Position numbers and translations under genes: made by a program
Shown: piece after piece, positions 55,305-63,462 of the stretch
Position numbering within the stretch: the stretch's first letter is position 1
How the letters are laid out: each line of letters opens with the position of its first letter
Origin: Ornithinimicrobium pratense
GTDB lineage: Bacteria > Actinomycetota > Actinomycetes > Actinomycetales > Dermatophilaceae
Length of the DNA: 64,000 bases
Direction: 5' to 3'
Assembly: GCF_008843165.1 (NCBI RefSeq)
Contig: NZ_CP044427.1
Location: forward strand, 1,984,001 to 2,048,000
Notes under the pieces: model-generated
The model's input: only the letters and a program-made list of their open reading frames with translations
Told to the model about the DNA's origin: nothing
Database searches by the model: none

Positions 55305-56239
55305 GACCCCTTGATTGTCCCATCCGGGACGACCTGTCCGGAATCGTGCGGGACCAGGGTCGTGTGGGCCTGCTCGATAACACAGTCGGAGAGCACTTCC
55401 AGGGTGCGCGAGGGGAGGCGCCAGGCAAGCCAGTGGAGCGGGACGTCATGGTGGGGACGGCGTGACACCGGCACCAGCGCACCCGCGGCCAGGTCCTCCT
55501 GGGCCCACGCCTCGGGAATCATGGCCCACCCCATGCCCAGGCGCACCGCCTCGGCGAACTCCCGGCTGGAGCCGATGTAGGACGCGGGCGGGTCGATCTC
55601 CCTGCGCACCCACCGCCGCGCCACCCGGTGTTGCATCGTGTCCTTGCGGTCGAAACGCACCATCGGCGCCCGGTCCAGGTCCGCTGCCCGAGCCCCGCGG
55701 GGCAGCCACCGTGCGCGAAAGTCGGGTGTGCAGACCGCCACGAAACGCAGCGACCCCAAGGGGCGGATCCGGCACCCTGCCACTGGAGTCGGGTCGGCGG
55801 TGACCGCGGCCAGCGCCGCACCCGAGCGAACCAGGCCCGAGGCGTGCTCTTCGTCCTCGCGCACGATGTCGAGGGTGATCCCCAGCTGCTCCTGCGCCCT
55901 GGCGAGTCCTGGCAGGATCCAGGTCGCCAGGGAGTCTGCGTTGACCACGACCGGCACCAGTGGGTGTGCCGACGCGCTCGTCTCGGGGACGAGCTCAGTC
56001 AGGGCGTCATGGACCAGCAGGTCCCAGTGACCGGCCAGGCGCAGCAGCACCTCCCCCGCCGTCGTCGCCGTGACCGGCTTGGCGCGTCCCACGACGACCT
56101 GGCCCACAGCCTGCTCGAGCGCCTTGATCCGCTGGGACACCGCTGAGGGCGTCACGTGCAGCCTCGACGCCGCCCGTTCGAAGGTCCCCTCGTGGACCAC
56201 GGCCTTGAGCGTGGCCAGGGCAACGGGGTCCAACCTCAT
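55301..56239 (-). CDS. lysG: LysR-family regulator of amino acid export (LysG/ArgP-like)
   Basis: A 312-residue LysR-type regulator. The winged HTH (about 4-62; FERAASRLHVTPSAVSQRIKALE) is at the N-terminus, followed by the ligand domain. It lies divergent from lysE with 82 bp between starts, the classic LysG-LysE layout in which lysine or arginine and the regulator turn on the exporter. It is also coupled to dus downstream. Confidence 0.9.
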   Translation of the reverse strand: MRLDPVALATLKAVVHEGTFERAASRLHVTPSAVSQRIKALEQAVGQVVVGRAKPVTATTAGEVLLRLAGHWDLLVHDALTELVPETSASAHPLVPVVVNADSLATWILPGLARAQEQLGITLDIVREDEEHASGLVRSGAALAAVTADPTPVAGCRIRPLGSLRFVAVCTPDFRARWLPRGARAADLDRAPMVRFDRKDTMQHRVARRWVRREIDPPASYIGSSREFAEAVRLGMGWAMIPEAWAQEDLAAGALVPVSRRPHHDVPLHWLAWRLPSRTLEVLSDCVIEQAHTTLVPHDSGQVVPDGTIKGS

Positions 56240-56321
56240 GAAACGATGCTAACCGTCACCCAAGATCATTCATCATCCTGATGCGGCTCGGACAGCCCCA
56301 CCCGGGCTAACGTGGTCGCCC

Positions 56322-56933
56322 GTGACCTCCCTCGGCGTTCTCCTCACCGGCTTCCTCACCGGCCTGGGACTGATCGTGGCCATCGGGGCGCAGAACGCCT
56401 ACTTGCTGCGGCAGGGGCTGCGTCGCGCTCCGGTCGCCCCACTGGTCCTGCTCTGCACCGTGGCCGACGCCGCACTGGCCTTCCTTGCGGTGCTCGGCAT
56501 CGGGGCGATCGTCGCCGCATGGCCACCCTTCCTCGACGTGGCCCGCTGGGGCGGCGGGCTGTTCGTCATCGGCTACGGCTTGCACGCCGCCTGGCGCGCC
56601 CTGCGCCCCACGGAGGCACTCAACGCGAAGGGTGGTGGGGTCGGCTCGGTGCGCAGGTCCATGGCGACGATGGCTGCCTTGACCTTCCTCAACCCGCACG
56701 TCTACCTCGACATGACCCTCGTCGGCAGCATCGCCAACACTCACGGCTCCGACGGACGCTGGTGGTTCTACGCCGGCATGGTCACGGCGAGCGCGCTGTG
56801 GTTCAGCTCCCTGGGCTTCGGGGCCGGGCGCCTGGCGTCGTTCTTCGCCCGGCCCCGTGCCTGGCAGCTGCTCGACGCCGGGATTGCCGTGGTCATGCTC
56901 ACCATCGGGTTCAGCCTCATCCTCGGCCCCTGA
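56322..56933 (+). CDS. lysE: LysE/ArgO family amino acid exporter
   Basis: A 203-residue exporter with about six membrane helices. The motif LGLIVAIGAQNAYLLRQGL near residue 14 and the central FLNPHVYLDMTLVGSIA near 122 are diagnostic of LysE/ArgO. The GTG at 56322 opens the conserved N-terminus. It probably exports lysine and/or arginine under LysG control. Confidence 0.92.
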   Translation: MTSLGVLLTGFLTGLGLIVAIGAQNAYLLRQGLRRAPVAPLVLLCTVADAALAFLAVLGIGAIVAAWPPFLDVARWGGGLFVIGYGLHAAWRALRPTEALNAKGGGVGSVRRSMATMAALTFLNPHVYLDMTLVGSIANTHGSDGRWWFYAGMVTASALWFSSLGFGAGRLASFFARPRAWQLLDAGIAVVMLTIGFSLILGP

Positions 56934-57015
56934 ACCAGCGGCCAGGACGCGGTGCGTGACGGTCGATCGGTGGTCGACCGGCGACAGTCGACCGGTGACG
57001 AGCAGTCGGCACGGC

Positions 57016-57879
57016 TCACTCGCCGGCGACCAGGAAGGCCCACCGGCCCGAGGCGTCGACCCCGACCCGCCAGCCGCTATACCCGATCCCGGAGCCGCGC
57101 ATGAGGTCCACGTCCTGCTGGGCGTAGAGCCCGCTGTCCACCAGGCGCGCCCAGTCCTGCTCCGTCTCCACCTCGGCGGGCCAGCGGTAGGGCGCGTCCG
57201 GTGCGTCCTGGCCCGGCTCGAAGCGCGTCAGCAGGGTGGTGACGGCAGCAGCCCGCTCCGCGCCCTTGTCGCCCGAGAAGGCCTCCTGCGGGCTGGCCAC
57301 GCCGAAGGAGAGGTGGGTATCGTCCTGCTGGGCCAGAGCTGCTAGGCCGTCCAGGTCGCAGGCCGCGGCCAGCTCGAGCACCTCCAGCGCCCGGTCCGTC
57401 GTAGCCTCCGGCAGCCCTTCGGCCACGAGCACCGGATCGGGGTATGCCGTGCCACAGGGGTCGATCGGCCCGGCCGGTGCCGGGTCCTCGGTGGTGAGAT
57501 CCTCGCCGGTCGCGTCGGTCCCCGGGTCCTCGGTGGTGACATCCTCGCCGGTCGCGTCGGTCCCCGGGTCCTCGGTGGCTGGCCCGTCTACGTTCTCACC
57601 CTCGGTCGGCCCGTCGGGAGCCTCGTCCTCGACCGAGGTGACGGCCGGGCTGGTCGGCTGGTCCGCGGGGCCGTCGAAGGCGTCAGGGTCGGACAGCAGC
57701 CCTCCGCCGAGCCACATCGCCCCGACGAGGGCTGCGGCCGCGGTCAGGCCGCCAGCGGCCTGCACGGTCTGCCGGCGCCGGCGCACCACCCGCCCCTGGG
57801 CCCACACCTGCTCAGTGAGGTCGACGTGCGGGTTGTCGCCCGCCGCGCGCTCCAGAGCCTCCCTGAAGTTCTCGTTCAT
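57016..57879 (-). CDS. Sigma-factor-linked single-pass membrane protein
   Basis: A 287-residue protein coupled (ATGA) to the SigE-type factor before it. It has a short cytoplasmic part (MNENFREALERAAGDNPHV), a membrane helix near 43-62, then an acidic Asp/Glu/Thr/Pro linker with a TEDPGTDATGED repeat. A C-terminal globular domain of about 140 residues starts CGTAYPDPV and ends GYSGWRVGVDASGRWAFLVAG. It is probably an anti-sigma or envelope sensor by context. The domain differs from the META-AMIN partner of the other pair. Confidence 0.75.
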   Translation of the reverse strand: MNENFREALERAAGDNPHVDLTEQVWAQGRVVRRRRQTVQAAGGLTAAAALVGAMWLGGGLLSDPDAFDGPADQPTSPAVTSVEDEAPDGPTEGENVDGPATEDPGTDATGEDVTTEDPGTDATGEDLTTEDPAPAGPIDPCGTAYPDPVLVAEGLPEATTDRALEVLELAAACDLDGLAALAQQDDTHLSFGVASPQEAFSGDKGAERAAAVTTLLTRFEPGQDAPDAPYRWPAEVETEQDWARLVDSGLYAQQDVDLMRGSGIGYSGWRVGVDASGRWAFLVAGE

Positions 57880-58415
57880 CGCTCTCCTCCCCCGGTCCGA
57901 GTGCTGCCGGCCACCTCGGGCATCAGCGACCTCAGCTTCTGCAGCGCCTTGCTGGCCTGGCTCTTCACCGTGCCAGTGCTGCACCCCAGCGTGTCCGCGA
58001 TGTCTGCCTCGGACTGGTCCTCGAAGTAGCGCAGGACGATCACGGCTCGCTGCCGTGGCGGCAGCTGGGCGAGGGCCTGACGCACCTGCGAGCCCTCGAC
58101 CCAGGCGTCCACCTGTGCCGGGACCACGCCGCTGTTGAGCAGGTCCGGCTCCCCGGCCTGCACGGCATACGGGATCTCTCGGCCCCATTTGCGCCAACGG
58201 GAGACCGCGTCGCGGTAAAGGATGCGCCGGACGTAGGCGTCAGGCGACCCCTCGCGGACGCTCTCCCACCGGGAGGCGAGCTTGATGAGGGCGTCCTGCA
58301 CGAGGTCCTCCGCAGCGTGGTGGTCGCCGCAGTAGAGCCGTGCAGCCCGGATCAGCGGGTGCTGCCGGGCCCGCACGAACTCGGCGAACTCGGCGTCCGC
58401 TGTCGTGGCACTCAT
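57876..58415 (-). CDS. SigE-family (ECF) RNA polymerase sigma factor
   Basis: A 179-residue sigma factor. Region 2 has LIRAARLYCGDHHAAEDLVQDALIKLASRW, and region 4 has LPPRQRAVIVLRYFEDQSEADIADTLGCSTGTVKSQASKALQKL. It is clearly a paralogue of the factor at 45 kb (LRYFED and the VGTVKS-like helix), and it too is followed by a membrane partner gene. Confidence 0.9.
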   Translation of the reverse strand: MSATTADAEFAEFVRARQHPLIRAARLYCGDHHAAEDLVQDALIKLASRWESVREGSPDAYVRRILYRDAVSRWRKWGREIPYAVQAGEPDLLNSGVVPAQVDAWVEGSQVRQALAQLPPRQRAVIVLRYFEDQSEADIADTLGCSTGTVKSQASKALQKLRSLMPEVAGSTRTGGGER

Positions 58416-58486
58416 GCCTGGTGAACGCTCAGAGGGGCCTGTCGGGTTGCCTCGCGCTCCGGAATCTCGGTGGCGAGGGGTATGCC

Positions 58487-59896
58487 TCAGGCGCCGACGA
58501 GCCGCTGGGCGAGGTAACCCTCGACCTGGTCCAACGCCACCCGCTCCTGGCTCATCGAGTCGCGGTCACGGATGGTGACGGCGTGGTCCTGGGGCGTGTC
58601 GAAGTCGACCGTCACGCAGTAGGGCGTCCCGATCTCGTCCTGGCGGCGGTAGCGCTTGCCGATGGCGCCCGCGTCGTCGACGTCGACCATCCAGTGCTGG
58701 CGCAACTGGGCGGCCAGGTCCTTGGCCTTGGGGGTCAGGTCGGCGTTGCGCGACAGCGGCAGCACCGCGACCTTGATCGGGGACAAGCGCGAGTCCAGCC
58801 GCAGCACCACGCGCTTGTCGACCCCGCCCTTGGTGTTGGGAGCCTCGTCCTCGGCGTAGGCGTCGACGAGGAAGGTCATCAGCGAGCGCCCGAGGCCGGC
58901 GGCCGGCTCGATGACGTAGGGCGTGTAGCGCTCCCCGCTGGCCTGGTCGAAGAAGCTCAGCTCCTGGCCCGAGTGCTCGCTGTGGGTGGTGAGGTCGAAG
59001 TCGGTCCGGTTGGCGATGCCCTCGAGCTCGCCCCACTGCGAGCCGGTGAAGTTGAAGCGGTACTCGATGTCGACGGTCCGCTTGGCGTAGTGCGAGAGCT
59101 TCTCCTGCGGGTGCTCGTAGTGGCGCAGGTTGTCCGGGTTGATGCCGAGGTCCGTGTACCACCGGGTGCGCTCGGCGATCCAGTACTCGTGCCACTCCTC
59201 GTCCTCGCCTGGCTTGACGAAGAACTCCATCTCCATCTGCTCGAACTCGCGGGTGCGGAAGATGAAGTTGCCCGGGGTGATCTCGTTGCGGAAAGACTTG
59301 CCGGTCTGGGCGATACCGAACGGCGGCTTCTTGCGCGAGGTGCCCAGCACCTGGCCGAAATTGACGAAGATGCCCTGCGCGGTCTCCGGGCGCAGGTAGT
59401 GCAGGCCCGACTCGTCCTCGACGGGGCCGAGGAAGGTTTTGAGCATCATGTTGAACTCGCGCGGCTCGGTCCAAGCCTTGTTGCCACAGCTGGGGCAGTT
59501 AATAGAATCCAGGGGGACGTCGTCAGGGTTGATCGCAGCACCCTCGCGGCCCTTCTTGGCAGCCTTGTCCGCCACCGCCTCCTGCAGGTGGTCCACCCGG
59601 AAGCGCTTGTGGCAGGACTGGCACTCGGTGAGCGGGTCGGAGAACTCACCAACGTGACCGGAGGCGACCCAGACCTGGCGGGGCTGGATGATCGAGGAGT
59701 CCAGACCGACGACGTCGTCGCGCATCTGCACCATCGAGCGCCACCACTGGCGCTTGATGTTCTCCTTCAGCGCCGTGCCGAGGGGTCCGTAGTCCCAGGC
59801 CGAACGCGTCCCGCCGTAGATCTCTCCGGCGGGGAAGACGAAGCCACGACGCTTGCACAGGGACACGACCGTGTCGACGGTGGAGGAGGGAGCCAT
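58487..59896 (-). CDS. glyS: Glycine-tRNA ligase, class II
   Basis: A 469-residue aminoacyl-tRNA synthetase of the homodimeric type. It starts [23 protein letters not shown]. An internal zinc-ribbon is suggested by CQSCHKRF ... CPSCG. Class II motifs follow: [43 protein letters not shown], and the motif 3 region [16 protein letters not shown]. The anticodon-binding domain closes the chain. ATG 59896 has GGAGG-type site GGAGGGAGCC upstream on the opposite-strand reading and begins [11 protein letters not shown]. Confidence 0.94.
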   Translation of the reverse strand: MAPSSTVDTVVSLCKRRGFVFPAGEIYGGTRSAWDYGPLGTALKENIKRQWWRSMVQMRDDVVGLDSSIIQPRQVWVASGHVGEFSDPLTECQSCHKRFRVDHLQEAVADKAAKKGREGAAINPDDVPLDSINCPSCGNKAWTEPREFNMMLKTFLGPVEDESGLHYLRPETAQGIFVNFGQVLGTSRKKPPFGIAQTGKSFRNEITPGNFIFRTREFEQMEMEFFVKPGEDEEWHEYWIAERTRWYTDLGINPDNLRHYEHPQEKLSHYAKRTVDIEYRFNFTGSQWGELEGIANRTDFDLTTHSEHSGQELSFFDQASGERYTPYVIEPAAGLGRSLMTFLVDAYAEDEAPNTKGGVDKRVVLRLDSRLSPIKVAVLPLSRNADLTPKAKDLAAQLRQHWMVDVDDAGAIGKRYRRQDEIGTPYCVTVDFDTPQDHAVTIRDRDSMSQERVALDQVEGYLAQRLVGA

Positions 59897-59952
59897 GCGG
59901 GCCAGTCTAAGCAGGGGCCGGGGCCGGCTCGGACCCGGTTTAGGCTGGTCCG

Positions 59953-60282
59953 GTGTCCACCCCACGCCCGTCCCCCGAAGCCGCCCCTGCCCAGGGCCCC
60001 GGGCCACTGCGTCAGCGCATCGAGCAGGCCAGCCGGCCGCTGCTGGAGCCACTGGCGAAGCTGCCGGTGTGGCTGCCGTTCCTGCTGCTCCTGGTCCTGG
60101 TGCTGGTCGGCGGATTCCTGGGCGGCCCGGTCGGTTGGGTCATGGTCGTGCTGGCGCTGCTGTTCATCCTCTGGCTGCTCTACCTGTCCTGGCCCCGCCT
60201 GGCCCCGGTGGAGCGCGTGATGCGCATTGCGGTCCTGGCGGTCTTCATCGCCGTCGCTGCGACCCAGATCCTGCCACGCTAG
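59953..60282 (+). CDS. Small two- to three-helix membrane protein (DUF6703-like)
   Basis: A 109-residue protein. A Pro/Ala-rich N-terminus is followed by an amphipathic [17 protein letters not shown] stretch, then helices [34 protein letters not shown] and [16 protein letters not shown]. It resembles small uncharacterised actinobacterial membrane proteins beside glyS. GTG start; divergent from glyS. Confidence 0.75.
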   Translation: MSTPRPSPEAAPAQGPGPLRQRIEQASRPLLEPLAKLPVWLPFLLLLVLVLVGGFLGGPVGWVMVVLALLFILWLLYLSWPRLAPVERVMRIAVLAVFIAVAATQILPR

Positions 60283-60332
60283 TCCCCTCCCTCTCCCTCT
60301 CCCCCTCGACCGCGCCGCGCTTGAGGACAGGC

Positions 60333-61488
60333 GCCGCTGTTGCAACGGTGGCGGGGAGCTCGAACCGTGGCGCCCTGGCCGGGACGGATCAGGTCGGCTA
60401 AGCCCGGCACCCTCGCGAGGACATCCGCGCCCCGGCTTCCACGAGCTCCCTGATCACCTCGGGTCGGTAGAGCTGAGCCCAGGTGATCCGGACCACCCCG
60501 TAGCCGAGCCGCCGTATCCGGTCCTCGCGCACCTTTTCCCGCACGAGCGCCCTCCGTCCGTCCACCCCGTCGTACTTCACCGCCCCGTCGAACTCCACCA
60601 CGACGCCGAGGTCCGGCAGGTACAAGTCCACGCGGGCGACGAACTCACCGTCGTCCGTGATGACGAACTGCGGGCGGACCCGGTAGCCGAGCAGGAGCAG
60701 GATGGTCCGCAGCCCGCTCTCGCCGATCGACTCGGCCGACGGGTCCGCCCGGCGGACCACCTGGCGCGCCCGAGGCGTCCCCGTCGCGCGCGGCAGGTCC
60801 CGCAGGCCCTTCTCGAGCTGTGCCCTGGTGACAACCCGGGCCCGCAGCGCGGCGTCGGCCAGGCCCTGGGCACCGATCTGACTGCAGGCCAGGATCGCGC
60901 CGAGGACCGCGGCCACCGGCCCTACGCTCCACACGCCGCCCACCTGCCGAAAATGTGCGCGCTCACCCGGGCACCGGTGCACGGCGAAGGCATCCCGACG
61001 ACGGCCGTGACCCGTCCCGGACCGTCTCGTCACATGGACAAGCTCAAGGTCGCTGGCCAGCAGCGGAAGCCCCAGCAGCACCGCGGCGCTCTGGTGACTG
61101 GCGGCGAACGTGGCGGGTGAGGTGGCCAGCACACCCCGCAGCCGCAGCAGGTGCGCATCCTCCGGACCAGCCTGGGCCAGTCGCGCCGAGTCGACATAGC
61201 CACCACGACACACGCGGGTCAGTGTCCCCGTCGCCAGCAGCCGCCGCAGGTCTGTCGAGCCCAGCCCGAGGTGCTCGGCTGCGGCTGCGGACGAGAGCGC
61301 ACCGCCGTGGGCGTCGAGGTAGGCCTGCAACAGCGACATCGAGACAGCCTGGCAAAGCCAGCGAGTCTGGAGTGTGGGCCCAGCGTGGCCCTGTGGAAAA
61401 GTTCGGCCTTCGGCTCACCGGAGTAGGGGCAGGGGGCAGAAGGACCGAGCCACACCTTCGGACACCCCACCACCGTTGCAACCGCGGC
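60333..61488. repeat. 24-bp imperfect inverted repeat pair enclosing the DUF559 gene
   Basis: Arms at 60333-60356 and 61465-61488 are reverse complements at 22 of 24 positions; the inner 13 bp (GTTGCAACGGTGG and CCACCGTTGCAAC) are exact. Each arm centres on the palindrome GTTGCAAC. They bracket one gene with 41 bp and 125 bp margins. No clear target duplication is seen outside the arms. Confidence 0.75.
60398..61339 (-). CDS. DUF559 / AbiEi-like endonuclease-fold protein
   Basis: A 313-residue protein common in actinobacteria. The N-terminus has a winged-helix-like domain (AAEHLGLGSTDLRRLLATGTLTRVCRGGYVD) as in AbiEi antitoxins. The C-terminal DUF559 part, Vsr-like in fold, has IGESGLRTILLLLGY, RVDLYLPDLGVVVEFDG (Asp and Glu of a PD-(D/E)xK site), and VREKVREDRIRRLGYGVVRITWAQLY. 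No toxin partner is adjacent. The gene is enclosed by the 24-bp inverted repeat. Function is unproven. Confidence 0.82.
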   Translation of the reverse strand: MSLLQAYLDAHGGALSSAAAAEHLGLGSTDLRRLLATGTLTRVCRGGYVDSARLAQAGPEDAHLLRLRGVLATSPATFAASHQSAAVLLGLPLLASDLELVHVTRRSGTGHGRRRDAFAVHRCPGERAHFRQVGGVWSVGPVAAVLGAILACSQIGAQGLADAALRARVVTRAQLEKGLRDLPRATGTPRARQVVRRADPSAESIGESGLRTILLLLGYRVRPQFVITDDGEFVARVDLYLPDLGVVVEFDGAVKYDGVDGRRALVREKVREDRIRRLGYGVVRITWAQLYRPEVIRELVEAGARMSSRGCRA

Positions 61489-61539
61489 CAGAGCATCCAC
61501 GCGTGGCTCGGTACAGACGGTGCCGGATCGGCTCGGATT

Positions 61540-61554
61540 TGACAACCATTCTCA
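61540..61554 (+). promoter_or_regulatory. Zur-like operator upstream of znuA
   Basis: TGACAACCATTCTCA matches the TGAAAATCATTTTCA-type zinc uptake regulator palindrome at 12 of 15 positions. It lies 20 bp before the znuA start, where bound Zur would block transcription. No zur gene is seen in the window. Confidence 0.65.
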
Positions 61555-61573
61555 TTCGCAGAACGCTGGAGCT

Positions 61574-62680
61574 ATGACGCGACCCCCTACGGCCCCTGTC
61601 GCCCTTGCCGCCCTCACCGCCCTGTCCCTCACGCTGGGGCTCGCGGGCTGCGGCAACGGTGACGACGGGGGCAACGGCACTGACACTCACGGCGGTGACA
61701 ACAGCGGCGCGAGCGCCGGGGCCGGGCAGGAGGGGCAGCTGTCAGTGGTCACCAGCTTCTACCCGATCGAGTACCTCGCCTCGCGAGTGGCCGGCGAGCA
61801 CGCCGAGATCAGCACGCTGACCTCCGCAGGCGTTGACCCGCACGACGTGGAGCTGACGCCGCGGCAGGTCGCCACGCTCGGGAGCGCGGACCTGGTGCTC
61901 TACAGTGCGGGGATGCAGCCTGCCGTGGACCAGGCGATCGGGGTCGAGGCCGCTGGCGCCTGCGTCGACCTGGCGCCGCACGCAGACCTGCTGCTGGTCG
62001 GGGAGAGCCCCCACGACGACCACGACGACCACGACGCGCACGACGACCACGATCATGATCACCCGGACGACGCGCACGACGAGGACGACGAGCAGCACGC
62101 GCACGACGAGGACGACGAGCAGCACGCGCACGACGAGGACGACGGGCACGACCACGGGCCCGAGGATCCTCACTTCTGGCTCGACCCGGAGCGGTACGGC
62201 CAGGTCGCCGAGGTCATCGCGGCGGAGCTGATCGTGGTCGACCCGGACAACGCGGCCGGTTACGAGGCCAACCTGGAGCTGGTGCTGGCCGAGCTGGATG
62301 AGCTGGACCAGGAGTTCGCCGAGGGCCTGGCCGAGTGCCGCAGCCGTGACCTGGTGACCACGCACGAGGCGTTCGGCTACCTCGCCCACCGTTATGACCT
62401 GCGGCAAACGGGGATCACCGGGATCACGCCGGACTCCGAGCCCTCCCCCGCCCGCCTTGCCGAGGTCGCCGCCCAGGTCAAGGACCTGGACGTCCAGGCG
62501 ATCTACGCCGAACCGATCCTGCGCGACGACATCGCCCGGACGATCGCCAACGAGACGGACACCGAGGTGCTGACGCTCGACCCCGTGGAAGGCATCACCG
62601 ACAGCTCCTCCGGATCCACCTACGCGGAGATCATGCGGGCCAACCTCGAGTCGTTGAGGCAGGGCCTGGGCTGCTCATGA
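61574..62680 (+). CDS. znuA: Zinc ABC transporter substrate-binding lipoprotein with His/Asp-rich loop
   Basis: A 368-residue cluster A-I binding protein. The lipobox LAGC (Cys26) is followed by a Gly/Asn/Asp linker. The ligand histidines are in DPHDVELTP, PEDPHFWLDP and TTHEAFGYL, with a late acidic site. Between about 146 and 198 lies an unusually long loop of His, Asp and Glu, partly from a 27-bp tandem repeat. Such loops store or sense zinc. ATG 61574 follows CTGGAG. The stop overlaps znuC (ATGA). Zinc rather than manganese is inferred from the loop and the Zur-like box. Confidence 0.9.
   Translation: MTRPPTAPVALAALTALSLTLGLAGCGNGDDGGNGTDTHGGDNSGASAGAGQEGQLSVVTSFYPIEYLASRVAGEHAEISTLTSAGVDPHDVELTPRQVATLGSADLVLYSAGMQPAVDQAIGVEAAGACVDLAPHADLLLVGESPHDDHDDHDAHDDHDHDHPDDAHDEDDEQHAHDEDDEQHAHDEDDGHDHGPEDPHFWLDPERYGQVAEVIAAELIVVDPDNAAGYEANLELVLAELDELDQEFAEGLAECRSRDLVTTHEAFGYLAHRYDLRQTGITGITPDSEPSPARLAEVAAQVKDLDVQAIYAEPILRDDIARTIANETDTEVLTLDPVEGITDSSSGSTYAEIMRANLESLRQGLGCS
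62072..62145. repeat. 27-bp coding tandem repeat (AHDEDDEQH units)
   Basis: Units at 62072-62098 and 62099-62125 are identical, and a partial third runs to about 62145. They encode AHDEDDEQH repeats in the ZnuA metal loop; perfect identity suggests recent slippage or a variable copy number. Confidence 0.85.
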
Positions 62681-63462
62681 TCCGCAGCGAGGGCGACATC
62701 GCTGACCCCGCGGGCAGCGGCACGATCGACACGGCCGAGCCGGTGGTGTCGATGCACCGTGCCGCGTTCGGCTACCAGGGCCGTCCGGTGGTGACCGATA
62801 TCGACGTCGAGGTCCGTCGCGGCGAGGTGGTGGCCGTCCTGGGGCCCAACGGTTCTGGCAAGACCACCCTGGTCAAGGGGCTGGTGGGTCTGTCGGAGCA
62901 CCTCTCCGGCGAGGTCAGCGTGCTCGGCACCCCACTGGCCCGGCTGCGCGACCGGACCCGCATCGGCTACGTGCCGCAACGGCATACCCTCGTCGGCGGC
63001 GTGCGCGCCACCGTGACCGAGGTCGTCGCCACCGGGCTGCTCGCCCGCCGCCCCTGGTGGCGACGGGCCTCCCGCGCGGACCGTGCGGCCGTGCAGCAGT
63101 CGCTGGAGACGGTCGGGCTGGCGGACCGGGCCCGTTTCGACGTCGACACCCTCTCCGGGGGACAGCAGCGCCGGGTGCTCATCGCACGGGCCCTGGTCGC
63201 CGAGCCAGAGGTCCTGGTCATGGACGAGCCGACGGCCGGCGTCGACCACGCCAGCCAGGCCGTCCTGGCGGGCGTCCTGCAACGTCTCGGTGCCGAGGGC
63301 ACCACCATGCTCGTCGTCACCCACGAGCTGGCTGCCTTGCGCGGCGTGGTGGACCGCATCCTCGAGGTGGACACCGGCCACCTGGTCTTCGACGGCACGC
63401 CGCGGCGGTATGCCGTGCACCAGGCCGAGTTGGCCCGCGCGGCCGGGAGGGGGTCAGCGTGA
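62677..63462 (+). CDS. znuC: Zinc ABC transporter ATP-binding protein
   Basis: A 261-residue ATPase. Walker A is GPNGSGKTT near 58, the Q-loop lies in IGYVPQRHTLVGG, the signature is LSGGQQRRVLIARALV, Walker B is VLVMDEPTAGVD, and the switch His is in VVTHELAAL. The ATG overlaps znuA's stop and its own stop overlaps znuB as GTGA, so the operon is fully coupled. Confidence 0.92.
   Translation: MIRSEGDIADPAGSGTIDTAEPVVSMHRAAFGYQGRPVVTDIDVEVRRGEVVAVLGPNGSGKTTLVKGLVGLSEHLSGEVSVLGTPLARLRDRTRIGYVPQRHTLVGGVRATVTEVVATGLLARRPWWRRASRADRAAVQQSLETVGLADRARFDVDTLSGGQQRRVLIARALVAEPEVLVMDEPTAGVDHASQAVLAGVLQRLGAEGTTMLVVTHELAALRGVVDRILEVDTGHLVFDGTPRRYAVHQAELARAAGRGSA

Noticed and set aside
60398..61339. Antitoxin half of an AbiE toxin-antitoxin system
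   Set aside because: No AbiEii-type toxin gene is adjacent, and the C-terminus is a DUF559 nuclease-like domain.
60333..61488. Insertion sequence
   Set aside because: No transposase and no target duplication are visible; only the inverted repeats and one non-transposase gene.
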